Shown here piece after piece: positions 33,770-42,919 of a stretch of DNA of 64,000 nucleotides. Under the pieces are notes generated by a model. That model made no database searches. It saw nothing but the letters and a program-made list of their open reading frames with translations, and was not told the DNA's origin. Every line of letters begins with the position of its first letter. Positions within the stretch are counted from its first letter, which is position 1. This stretch comes from Solirubrum koreensis (GTDB lineage Bacteria > Bacteroidota > Bacteroidia > Cytophagales > Hymenobacteraceae), in assembly GCF_039541855.1 (NCBI RefSeq), contig NZ_BAABHA010000001.1, positions 585,009-649,008 on the forward strand, in the 5' to 3' direction. The position numbers and the translations under genes were made by a program.

Positions 33770-34693
33770 ATGCGTGTTACGTTCTTCTTTCTTCTTTTAT
33801 CCACTCTCAACTCGTTTGGGCAGACCAAAGACCATGTGGCCGTTTCCGGTACCAAAGTCAGCCTAATTCCGCCCATCGGATTCAGCTCCGCCGCCAAGTT
33901 TAGCGGTTTTGAGCAAGCCAGCACCGGGGCTTCCATTCTTGTTGCGGAACTGCCTTCGCCCTACCAACAAACAGCGGCTGGGTTTACAAAAAGCAACCTG
34001 GCCAGCCGGGGAATGACGCTTTTGCAGCAGGAGCAGGTAAAGCTTGGCGGCACGCCGGCTACGTTGTTCAGCATAACGCAACAAGCCAACGGCATTACCT
34101 ACCTGAAACAAATCCTTGCTTTTGGCGACCCTGCCAAGACGGTGCTGGTTACCGCTACTTACCCGGAACAAAGTCGGCAAATAGAAGGCCCCATCAAGGC
34201 GGCCCTTTTGTCGAGCGTTTACAACGCAAAGCAGCAGAGTAAGGCGCTGCCGGAAGCCAACAAATTCGCGGTCAATGTCAGCGGCACAAAATTCAAGTTC
34301 GCCCAGAGCCTGGCCGGAAGCATGCTGCTGTACACACCCGACGGTAAGGTGCCTTCCCAAGCCAAAGACAAGGCCTTATTCATGGTTGGTAACTCGTTAT
34401 CCAGTGTCGCGGTAACCGACAGAAAACAATACAGCATCGAGCGGTTGAAAAAGCTGCCGGAAGGTCAAACCAACCAAGTGCGCACCATTAACGCGGTTAC
34501 CATTAATGGGCTCAGCGGTTACGAAATAGTGGCCGATGGCAAAGGGCCGAATAACGAGACCCAATTGGTGTACCAAACCATCTTATTCGAGAGCAATGGC
34601 GGCTATTACATCATTGTGGGGTTAACCGACAATAATTTTGATACGCATTTGCCCTTGTTCAAGGCTATTGCTAACACATTCAAGCGCGGGTAA
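33770..34693 (+). CDS. Hypothetical exported protein
   Basis: A 307-residue protein with a signal peptide (FFFLLLSTLNSFGQ, about residues 5-18). The mature part consists of two similar alpha/beta halves, each starting with a VSGTKV/FKF-type strand (AVSGTKVSLIPPIGFSSA and NVSGTKFKFAQSLAG) and ending in a beta-helix segment (YYIIVGLTDNNFDTHLPLFKAIANTF). This suggests a duplicated domain. No family recognised; the final segment resembles PsbP/DUF1795-like stress proteins. The longer upstream frame has no better start. Confidence 0.75.
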   Translation: MRVTFFFLLLSTLNSFGQTKDHVAVSGTKVSLIPPIGFSSAAKFSGFEQASTGASILVAELPSPYQQTAAGFTKSNLASRGMTLLQQEQVKLGGTPATLFSITQQANGITYLKQILAFGDPAKTVLVTATYPEQSRQIEGPIKAALLSSVYNAKQQSKALPEANKFAVNVSGTKFKFAQSLAGSMLLYTPDGKVPSQAKDKALFMVGNSLSSVAVTDRKQYSIERLKKLPEGQTNQVRTINAVTINGLSGYEIVADGKGPNNETQLVYQTILFESNGGYYIIVGLTDNNFDTHLPLFKAIANTFKRG

Positions 34694-34758
34694 AGCTGCG
34701 TAAGCATGGGTTGATCAAACCGATCTTAGCGTTTAAAAAGGAACACTAGCGCTGTGTT

Positions 34759-35763
34759 CTACATCGGCGCGCCAAAGTTGGGCGACCCGTCTTCATTCCA
34801 GGTAAACGGCTTCGCCCGAATTTGCCGGGCCCAGCCGGCTTGGCTGCGCCGGGCTGCGTGGTACACGATGTAGTCTTGCCCCATAACCTGCACAAAGGAA
34901 GCGTGGCCGGGCCCGAAAATGGTGTCGGTTTTTGAGAAAACGGGCTGCGGCTCCTTGCGCCAGGAGGCAGGGTCGAGTACATCCCCGCCGAGGTAAGTGA
35001 GCTGGCCCAGGCAGTAATCGTCGGTCCAGCTGCCGCTGGCCGAATAGATAATGAAGACGCGGCCGTTTCGCACCAGCGCCTGCGGGCCTTCGTTTACGTA
35101 CGGGTAGCCGTGCTTTTCCCAGGCGTACTCGGGCCGCGAAATACATACACGGTCGGAGGCAATGGTCCAGGGGTTACGCATGCGGGCGATGTACAGGTTC
35201 TGGCTCACGTTGCTGAACCCTTCCCAGCCCGACCAAATGAAATACAGCTCGCCGTTATCCATAGGCAGCACCGAGCCGTCGATGGCCCACCGGTCGGTAG
35301 GAATGGTGAGTTTGCCCTTGAACTCGTACGCGCCCTGCGCGTCGGCTGAAGTGCTTTGCAGGGTGTAAAGGCGTTCCTCGCCGTTTCGGGCGTTGTAGAG
35401 CGCGAAGTACACGTACCAGCGGCCCTCAATCCACTGCAGCTCGGGCGCCCATATTTCCACGTACTCGGGTGTATCGGGCTGGTTTCCCGGCCACACTTCC
35501 ACCAGCTCGGCCGTGGCCATGTCGGTGAGGTGGGAAAACCGCGCCACCAGAATCTTGCGCTTCGGCCGGTCCACGGTGCAGTAGTAAAGTTGGCCTTCGT
35601 GCGCAATAACCCAAGGGTCTTCGCCGTCGGGCACCAGTACGTGGGTTTGGTCGCCGCTGGGCGGCAGCGCCCGCGCGGCACGGGTCCGCTCGTTGATTTC
35701 GGCCACCGTCATGGGCGCTAGCTGCGCTTCCTGGTAGATATGGTCGTCGGGCATACAGGGCAT
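34759..35763 (-). CDS. Glycoside hydrolase family 43-like enzyme
   Basis: A 334-residue five-bladed beta-propeller hydrolase of clan GH-F. The probable catalytic residues are the base Asp in GEDPWVIAH (about 48), the pKa-modulating Asp in WAIDGSVLP (about 162) and the acid Glu in VNEGPQALV (about 219). Family members act on arabinan, xylan or related side chains. No signal peptide is visible, so it may be cytoplasmic and act on imported oligosaccharides; a missed upstream start cannot be excluded. No SusC/SusD pair or sugar regulator is adjacent. Confidence 0.87.
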   Translation of the reverse strand: MPCMPDDHIYQEAQLAPMTVAEINERTRAARALPPSGDQTHVLVPDGEDPWVIAHEGQLYYCTVDRPKRKILVARFSHLTDMATAELVEVWPGNQPDTPEYVEIWAPELQWIEGRWYVYFALYNARNGEERLYTLQSTSADAQGAYEFKGKLTIPTDRWAIDGSVLPMDNGELYFIWSGWEGFSNVSQNLYIARMRNPWTIASDRVCISRPEYAWEKHGYPYVNEGPQALVRNGRVFIIYSASGSWTDDYCLGQLTYLGGDVLDPASWRKEPQPVFSKTDTIFGPGHASFVQVMGQDYIVYHAARRSQAGWARQIRAKPFTWNEDGSPNFGAPM

Positions 35764-35773
35764 AAACTAACAT

Positions 35774-35935
35774 GTTAGAACCTAAGCTCCCCTCCTTATT
35801 TTCAACCGAAGGTCGGCGTAGCCAAGGAGGGGTGGCCGTAGGCCGGGGTGGTATAGCTAGAGAAGGCTAGAGATGTGCAACGATTGTCAACCACCCCTAA
35901 CCCCTCCTCAACTGAAGAGGGGAACTAGTTTTAAC
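35774..35935. repeat. Gene-less inverted repeat element D, family 2 (diverged arms)
   Basis: Ends GTTAGAAC (35774) and GTTTTAAC (to 35935) are complementary. The inner arms carry CTCCCCTCCTT ... AAGGAGGGGTGG and, inverted, ACCACCCCTAACCCCTCCTC ... GAGGGGAAC. The layout (C-rich palindromic arm followed by a GGGGTGG block) resembles the arms of the DUF559 cassette at 46350-46950. It lies between GH43 and the PhyH gene and contains no ORF. Confidence 0.6.
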
Positions 35936-35953
35936 TTCTGGGTTAAAGCCGGC

Positions 35954-36799
35954 TTAGGCCTCGCCCATCATCAGGCCTTCAATGGTATGGGCTTGCATAA
36001 TGGGCTCTAACCGGTCGACTACGCGGCAGGTGAGGTGCTGTTTCAGGCTTTCGGGCAGCGCGGCGTAGTAGGCAGGGGTGAATTGCAGGTCGTGGCGCTC
36101 GGCGTTGGTAGCGGTGGGCGCGTCCACACCCAGCACCAAGGCGGGGCGGGATGTAGAGGAGCGGTTGGCGGTGCCGCGGTGAATGGTGAGGGCCGAGCGG
36201 GCCGAGATGTCGCCCATCTGCGGCAGTTTGCGCTGGGCCCGCTGCTCGTAGCGCGGACTGTTGCTTTTGGGCGGAAACATGCCGTGCTCGAAATCAACGG
36301 GCAAATCCCACTGCGTGCCGGGCGCTATTTCGAAGGGCCCCATGTCGTCGGTCACGTCCACGGTAGTCAGGTTGAAAGCCAGGGAGTTCAGTCGCCGCCC
36401 GATAATGGTATCGTCGGGAGCGGGAAAGTCGCGGTGCCAGGGCTGGTTCATGGCGCCGGGGTTAGGCACATCGAAACCAATTTCCACGATTTTGTAATCG
36501 GGACCCAGCACGGCCTCACACACGGTGGTAACCCACGGATGCGTGGCCAGCTCCACAAAACCGCGGATACTCTCGGGGTGAATTTCCACGTAATGCCGCT
36601 TGGGGCCGCGGCCGAGGGCGCCGCCGGGGCGCTGCAGAGCCTCTTCATAAAGCCGGGCAATGTCCTCGCCCAGCTGCCGGGCCCACTCGCGGCTGAAGGC
36701 GCCCTTCAGGCCGATGATGCCCTCGCCGTACAGGCCGCCCATAATCTGGGCAATGTCGTAGCGGGCCTGGGTGGGGTCGTTTACCTGCGCGGTTTCCAT
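35954..36799 (-). CDS. Phytanoyl-CoA dioxygenase family protein
   Basis: A 281-residue Fe(II)/2-oxoglutarate dioxygenase of the PhyH superfamily. The double-stranded beta-helix iron ligands are His and Asp in PWHRDFPAPDD (about 123-133) and the distal His in LTIHRGTANRS (about 202-212), with an Arg for 2-oxoglutarate a few residues further on. The substrate is unknown; bacterial members hydroxylate diverse small molecules, including compatible solutes. The start MET at 36799 avoids a Pro-rich 12-residue upstream extension. Preceded by a long intergenic gap. Confidence 0.88.
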   Translation of the reverse strand: METAQVNDPTQARYDIAQIMGGLYGEGIIGLKGAFSREWARQLGEDIARLYEEALQRPGGALGRGPKRHYVEIHPESIRGFVELATHPWVTTVCEAVLGPDYKIVEIGFDVPNPGAMNQPWHRDFPAPDDTIIGRRLNSLAFNLTTVDVTDDMGPFEIAPGTQWDLPVDFEHGMFPPKSNSPRYEQRAQRKLPQMGDISARSALTIHRGTANRSSTSRPALVLGVDAPTATNAERHDLQFTPAYYAALPESLKQHLTCRVVDRLEPIMQAHTIEGLMMGEA

Positions 36800-37166
36800 G
36801 CTGCGTTGCGGTTTAGTAGGGGGTGAGCCGCGCACCGAAGCTGTTTGGGGCCCGCAAAAGCAGGCTGGTAAACCGGTGGCTGCTTAAGGCTTAACGAATC
36901 TGCCAGCCGTTTGGTGGCAGCTATTGCCCTTGCGCGCCGCAGAAGACGGCACCAATACTGTGCAACGACCTGCTTATCATTAACTTCATCTACCGTACCC
37001 AGACTCGCACCAACGCAGGCATTTAACGCTACGGTTCGCGGGAGGAGGAACTGCCAGCCGTTGAAGGGGAAGTAGTTTGACCCCCGCCGCTGTTTGGTTC
37101 GCAGAGGAAACTAGAGCAATGCCCAAAGCAGTAGTGTACCTTAGAGCATTTCAATAATAGAAAAGG
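36800..37166. other. Intergenic stretch upstream of PhyH and the 137-residue gene
   Basis: About 367 bp without a supported gene. It contains TTAACGCTACGGTTCGCGGG near 37023, which has a weaker direct counterpart (TTAACGATTACCATTCGCGG) near 37716 on the other side of the next gene. No promoter box was confidently assigned. Confidence 0.5.
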
Positions 37167-37580
37167 ATGAGTGAAATGCCAGAAGAATGGGCATATACGG
37201 ATGACATGTCCGTTCCGCTACAACCCGGACAACGCATTGAAGAAATTGTGGGCTTCGTTATTCAACAAGCACTTAGCGGAACGAGTGACGATGAAAATGA
37301 GGTCAAGCTAGTTTCCACGTTTAGCCTTTCTCCAGATGATGCATGGCTAGTGCGTGACCGGGTATTCGGAGGAATTGTTCGGGCAGCTACAGGTAATAAA
37401 GCCAATCAGCCCAGTCCAAAAAAAGACCCTTTTGCATACGCCAGCTTTCAGCAGGCTTTGCAGAATCCATCAATTATTGCTGCTATTTATCCACAGTTTG
37501 CTCAACCTGCAGTCAACTCGATGCGCGAGGATTCAGCATCGGAGCAACCAAAGACGCGGCCTTGGTGGAAATTTTGGTAG
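37167..37580 (+). CDS. Hypothetical protein
   Basis: A 137-residue soluble protein of unknown function. Residues 20-75 look globular (QRIEEIVGFVIQQALSG and EVKLVSTFSLSPDDAWLVRDRVFGGIVRA); the C-terminal half is polar and low complexity and ends in the unusual cluster RPWWKFW. Composition is less GC-rich than its neighbours. It is flanked on both sides by weak direct repeats about 690 bp apart, which may mark an insertion. Confidence 0.6.
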   Translation: MSEMPEEWAYTDDMSVPLQPGQRIEEIVGFVIQQALSGTSDDENEVKLVSTFSLSPDDAWLVRDRVFGGIVRAATGNKANQPSPKKDPFAYASFQQALQNPSIIAAIYPQFAQPAVNSMREDSASEQPKTRPWWKFW

Positions 37581-37776
37581 CGACTATCAGCGCCTGTTGC
37601 AGGTGAGAAGAAGATAACCGGTAAAGGCACTACAGTTTTGCCAGCTTCAACGTCAGTCGCGGTTGGAAGCTGCTGGTCCCGCTGCTCAGGTTTTCACTGG
37701 AACTGACGCTGGTACTTAACGATTACCATTCGCGGAAAGAGGAGTAGTTCTTCGGTCGCTACCCCGGCTACTGCCA

Positions 37777-37843
37777 GCTTTCCACATACCAAAACAGCCC
37801 GCCGGAACGTCGTTCCGGCGGGCTGTTTTGGTATGTGGAAAGC
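37777..37843. terminator. Near-perfect 67-bp palindrome, probable terminator of lpdA
   Basis: 33-bp arms (37777-37809 and 37811-37843) are exactly complementary around a single central base. It contains CAGCCCGCCGGAACG and lies just downstream of lpdA. Its length is unusual for a terminator. Confidence 0.7.
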
Positions 37844-37851
37844 CGTGAAGC

Positions 37852-39246
<1,395 letters not shown>

Positions 39247-39315
39247 AGGAAATTGTCTTGGAGAAAAATGTCGGATGAGGGTCCGGACGAAGCCCAGCGG
39301 CAGCGGCCCGACGAG

Positions 39316-39346
39316 CAAAGATAGACACCGCAGCGAACCGGCCCAA
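39316..39346 (-). promoter_or_regulatory. Bacteroidota-type promoter of lpdA
   Basis: On the minus strand TTGG (39343-39346), a 19-nt spacer and TATCTTTG (39316-39323) match the -33/-7 consensus. The -7 box is 69 nt from the ATG. It is the best promoter match in the window. Confidence 0.55.
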
Positions 39347-39434
39347 CCAACGTCACTTAAGTAAGCGGGGGCCGTATACACGCGCGGGCCGCTATTGGCC
39401 TTTGCCGCTTTTGCTGGCTTTTCCTCCCCCGATC

Positions 39435-40202
39435 ATGAAACCCACTTTACGCTTTCTGTCGCCCGTACTGGGCTTATTTACCATATTCCTAACGGCGGAA
39501 TGCTCCACCACGCGCGAGAACGAGTCGCCGAGCATGGCCGCCCGCGCCCGCATGACGGAGTCCCAGGCCGCTGCCGCCGCCGATCCGGCGCAGCCCGCCA
39601 CCACTCCCGCGGCTACTCCGGTGGTTTCGGAAGCTGCCGCGCCGGTTCCGGCTGCGCCCACTGCTCCGGCAGCCGTAGAGCCCGCCGCGCGCCGCACGGC
39701 AGCCGATTTCAAAGCCGACATTCGCGCAGCCGATGCCACGCTTAAAACTACGCCGCGTAACGCCGATGCCCTGGTGGCCCGGGGCCGCGCCAAAGCCCAG
39801 CTCAAGGATTACAAGGAAGCCATTGCCGACTTTAATCTGGCCCTGCGGGTGAAGCCCACCAACCCCGATGCCTACTACAACCGTGGCCTGGCCCGCATTC
39901 GAACCCGCGAGTACAACGCCGCCATTAGCGACTTTGGCAAATCCTTACGCTACCGACCCGAGGACAAGGAAGCCTTTTTTGGGCGCGGCGTAGCGAAAAT
40001 GGAGCTGGGTAACTTCAAGGGGGCGCTGCCCGATTTTACCAAGGCTATTTCGCTCGATGAAAATTACGCCGATGCGCTGGAGTACCGCGGCATTTGCTAC
40101 GCTTCGTTGAACAAGCCCGAGCAGGCCCGCGAAGACCTGGAAAAAGCGGCAAAGCTGAACCCGGACGCGACCAAGAGCCTACGTAAGTACGCCGGGCGCT
40201 AA
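39435..40202 (+). CDS. TPR-repeat exported protein (putative lipoprotein)
   Basis: A 255-residue protein with an N-terminal signal region ending FLTAECS (a possible but atypical lipobox), an Ala/Pro-rich linker (about 40-90), and four TPR-like helical repeats (about 95-250: ADALVARGRAKAQLKDYKEAIADFN, PDAYYNRGLARIRTREYNAAISDF, EAFFGRGVAKMELGNFKGALPDF, ADALEYRGICYASLNKPEQAREDL). TPRs mediate protein contact, so an envelope scaffold is inferred. It ends at a strong terminator. Confidence 0.88.
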   Translation: MKPTLRFLSPVLGLFTIFLTAECSTTRENESPSMAARARMTESQAAAAADPAQPATTPAATPVVSEAAAPVPAAPTAPAAVEPAARRTAADFKADIRAADATLKTTPRNADALVARGRAKAQLKDYKEAIADFNLALRVKPTNPDAYYNRGLARIRTREYNAAISDFGKSLRYRPEDKEAFFGRGVAKMELGNFKGALPDFTKAISLDENYADALEYRGICYASLNKPEQAREDLEKAAKLNPDATKSLRKYAGR

Positions 40203-40213
40203 GTCACTCCCGC

Positions 40214-40259
40214 ACGCAAAAAGGCGGCTCCTTTAGTAGCAGGAGCCGCCTTTTTGCGT
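40214..40259. terminator. Bidirectional intrinsic terminator
   Basis: 19-bp perfect stem (40214-40232 and 40241-40259) with an 8-nt loop between the convergent TPR gene and the thioredoxin gene. Confidence 0.9.
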
Positions 40260-40279
40260 TCAGGTAAGTAGTGCTTTGC

Positions 40280-40600
40280 TTAAGCAGCAGGGCTTTCCAG
40301 GTAGCCGGCCAGCACTTGGTTAAGCTGGTGCTCGGGCACCACGCCCGACTGCCGCCACACCTGCTTCCCCTTTTGGAACAGAATGAGCGTAGGAATGCCC
40401 TGCACGTGGTATTGCTGCGCCGCGGCCTGGTTGCGGTCAACGTCTATTTTTATCACTTTCAGCTTGCCTTGGTGACGGGCCGCTATCTGCTGCAAAATGG
40501 GCGCCATGGTTCGGCAGGGGCCACACCAGTCGGCATAAAAGTCCACCAGCACGGGCATGCCAGGGCTGCTGATGAGTTCGGAGAAGGATTTCTTGGCCAT
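40280..40600 (-). CDS. trxA: Thioredoxin
   Basis: A 106-residue cytoplasmic thioredoxin with the active site WCGPC (FYADWCGPCRTMAPIL, about 20-35) and cis-Pro in GIPTLILF (about 72-79). It starts MAKKSFSELIS; upstream ATGs at 40633 and 40639 would add about 11-14 residues and are possible alternatives. It reads downstream of the hypothetical gene at 40716-41153 with a terminator between them. Confidence 0.93.
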   Translation of the reverse strand: MAKKSFSELISSPGMPVLVDFYADWCGPCRTMAPILQQIAARHQGKLKVIKIDVDRNQAAAQQYHVQGIPTLILFQKGKQVWRQSGVVPEHQLNQVLAGYLESPAA

Positions 40601-40656
40601 AGCGGGGGCTAAAATGGGTAGAACATGCTTCATACGCATCAACCTGCGTGGGTGGT

Positions 40657-40694
40657 CAAAAAAAAGCCGTTCGGTGCCTGGGCACCGAACGGCT
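40657..40694 (-). terminator. Intrinsic terminator of the 40716-41153 gene
   Basis: A 14-bp perfect stem (40665-40678 / 40681-40694, AGCCGTTCGGTGCC) and an A-run that is a T-run on the minus strand, just beyond the stop codon at 40716. Confidence 0.9.
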
Positions 40695-40715
40695 TCGCGG
40701 CGGGGTGGCGCCGGT

Positions 40716-41153
40716 TTACTTGCCTTTCTCAACCACGGTAACGTCGTTGGTTACGGCCGTCATTTCGAAGCGGCCGCCCACAACCTTCTTGCCGCTAACC
40801 TGGCACTGCCACACGTAGCGGCCCGGCGAAGCTTTGGCGGCTTCCCCGGAATCCGTTTTAAAATACTCAGCTTCGGTGGCCAGCGACGGAAAAATGACGT
40901 CGATGCCGTTTTGGCCCTTTTCCACCTCTTTCACCAGCGAGTATTCCTTGCCAGTAGTTTGGTTGGTGACGATAAACTTAGCCGTGTACGAGCCCAACTG
41001 CCCAAATTTGTCGAGCACCCCCAGCTTTACGTACGGGTCGGTGGAAACCAGCCAGGTTTGGGCCTGGGAACGGGTGGGCGCCATCAACAGCACGAGCAGA
41101 AAGCCCGCTACGCCAATCATGCGCTTCAATGTAATGTGAGTAGAGTTTTGCAT
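40716..41153 (-). CDS. Hypothetical exported protein
   Basis: A 145-residue protein with a signal peptide (MIGVAGFLLVLLMAPTRSQA, about residues 12-31) and an immunoglobulin-like beta-sandwich mature part (VSTDPYVKLGVLDK, SYTAKFIVTN, GRYVWQCQVSGKKVVGGRF). No family recognised; it resembles small periplasmic or surface proteins of the group. The longer frame upstream has a TTG start and Arg/Pro-rich sequence and is rejected. Confidence 0.75.
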   Translation of the reverse strand: MQNSTHITLKRMIGVAGFLLVLLMAPTRSQAQTWLVSTDPYVKLGVLDKFGQLGSYTAKFIVTNQTTGKEYSLVKEVEKGQNGIDVIFPSLATEAEYFKTDSGEAAKASPGRYVWQCQVSGKKVVGGRFEMTAVTNDVTVVEKGK

Positions 41154-41432
41154 GCGGATGCAGTGAGGGTGAGGGAGTAGTTTGGAAAAACGAGGGTGGG
41201 GTGGGTAGCGCGCCGCGCGCAACTGTGGCCATTTGGTGTGTGAAAGCGGTTGCCGGGTAGCAGCCAAAGAAGTTAAAGAACAGGTAAAGGCCTGAGCTAT
41301 AACTTCTGCTCAATCAAATATAGCATTTAGGAAAGCGCAATAGAAAGCAGCAAAGGAAAATTTTACGCCGAGCCGCTTTTAACCAATACCGAGCCAACAT
41401 CCTGAGCCATATGACTTCCGTATGCACGGAGC

Positions 41433-41750
41433 GTGTCTCCGCGTCGTAAAAACACGTTGCCGGCCGCGGCCGCGCCACCCGAGTCTGTGTGCGAGCTGTG
41501 TCAGCGGCAGGTATTGGCCGTGTCGCGACATCATTTGGTGCCTCGCCAGGAGGGCGGCCGTTACGGCCCTACCGCCAATTTGTGCCAGCCCTGCCACAGC
41601 ACCGTACACTTGCTGCTTACCAACAAAGAGCTGGCCCGCCGGTACGCCTCGGTAGAAGCGTTGCGCGGGGCGGAAGAGTTGCAGAAATACCTGCACTGGA
41701 TTCGGCGCAACCGGGTAGAGCGCATTTCCAACCGCCGCAAAAAGCGCTGA
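41433..41750 (+). CDS. Small HNH-type zinc protein
   Basis: A 105-residue protein resembling HNH endonucleases. The zinc cysteines are in CELCQR (about 20-25) and CQPCH (about 51-55), and the ββα-metal core is SRHHLVPRQEGG (about 31-42) ending at NLCQPCHSTVH (about 49-59), with the HNH histidines. The C-terminus is basic (RNRVERISNRRKKR), suiting nucleic acid contact. It starts at GTG 41433 and lies 30 bp before the next gene, suggesting co-transcription. It could be a housekeeping repair nuclease. Confidence 0.8.
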   Translation: MSPRRKNTLPAAAAPPESVCELCQRQVLAVSRHHLVPRQEGGRYGPTANLCQPCHSTVHLLLTNKELARRYASVEALRGAEELQKYLHWIRRNRVERISNRRKKR

Positions 41751-41780
41751 GCCGGGCTGGGCCGCTTATTTTGCCGCCGC

Positions 41781-42866
41781 ATGTCTGAGCTTTCATTCCT
41801 CCCTTTTGCCCAAGCCCGCCGCCGCGCCGCCGAAACAGTGGTTGTGGACAGCCTACTGCCGGGCGCTAGTCTCACGCTGGCTCACTGGCGCGGTGCCCCC
41901 ACGCCCGTTGCCCTGTGCGACGATACCAGTGCCGGCTCGGTGCTGCGGGCTTTGCGCCAAACCGGCGCCATCCCTGCCGCAGCCCGTTACGTTACCGCCA
42001 ACCACTTCGATATCGACGGCTTTATTGGCGTGTGGAGCCTGCTGAACCCCGAGCAAGCCCGGCAACACGAAGAGCTGCTGCACCTTGTGGCTACGCTCGG
42101 GGACTTCCGCGAGCTGGACTGGAGCCACCCTTTGGCCACTACCGCCCTGAAGCTCGCCTGCTGGCTGAACGCCAAAGAGCAGGAGCTGTTCTACCCGCCA
42201 TTTGGGGCCCCGGTGCTGCGCCGCCGCGAAGACGAGGCCTCGGCCGAGAAATTTGCCTGGTTTCTGCCCGCTTTCGGGGCCGTTCTCGAAAACCCCAATG
42301 CGGAGGCTGCAACCTGGGCGCCCGCCTACGAGCGAGTGGAACAGGCCTTTGTCGTGGTGCAAAGCCCCCAAACGCAGCTGCACCGCTACCCCGAAATCGG
42401 CTTGCTGGTGGTGCACACGCTTGAGCCATTGCCGTATTATGCCCTCTTCGGCCCCACCGCTGGCTACGATATGGTGCTAAGCTGTTATGCCGGGCAGCGC
42501 TACGAATTCGAGTACAAATACACGACCTGGATTGATCTGGAGTCGCGCCCCACGCGGCCGCGCCTGCCGCTCCATGCGCTGGCGGCTTCGTTAAACGCAG
42601 CCGAAACAGCCCCGCACCGCTGGACCTTCGAGGCCGTTACCGATACCGGCCCGTTGCTGCGTCTGGCAGGCAAAACCTTGAGCAAAGTGCAGCGGTACGC
42701 CGACCCCGACCAGCGCCCGATCCACGCTTCTACCATCAGCCCCGAAGCCGTGGAGCAGGAAGTGGTGCAGTTTTTTCGGCAGCGCTACGCGCACATCGAG
42801 CCCCTTAAGGACTGGACCTGGGAGCAGATTCGGGCTGCTGGCGCGGCTGTGGCAACGTTAGCGTAA
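41781..42866 (+). CDS. Hypothetical protein (DUF6687-like)
   Basis: A 361-residue cytoplasmic protein of the type annotated DUF6687. The middle contains NHFDIDGFIGVWSLLNP (about 74-90), reminiscent of metal-binding Asp/His loops, and the second half contains FEYKYTTWIDLESRPTRPRLPL (about 243-264). No signal or membrane helix. Catalytic activity is unknown. It follows the HNH gene by 30 bp and has a TATTTTG-like box ending 7 nt before the ATG. Confidence 0.75.
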   Translation: MSELSFLPFAQARRRAAETVVVDSLLPGASLTLAHWRGAPTPVALCDDTSAGSVLRALRQTGAIPAAARYVTANHFDIDGFIGVWSLLNPEQARQHEELLHLVATLGDFRELDWSHPLATTALKLACWLNAKEQELFYPPFGAPVLRRREDEASAEKFAWFLPAFGAVLENPNAEAATWAPAYERVEQAFVVVQSPQTQLHRYPEIGLLVVHTLEPLPYYALFGPTAGYDMVLSCYAGQRYEFEYKYTTWIDLESRPTRPRLPLHALAASLNAAETAPHRWTFEAVTDTGPLLRLAGKTLSKVQRYADPDQRPIHASTISPEAVEQEVVQFFRQRYAHIEPLKDWTWEQIRAAGAAVATLA

Positions 42867-42919
42867 CCGCTTCTGGCGGCATTGAGCAGCACGGCTCGAA
42901 GTCGTGCTGCTATTATCGT

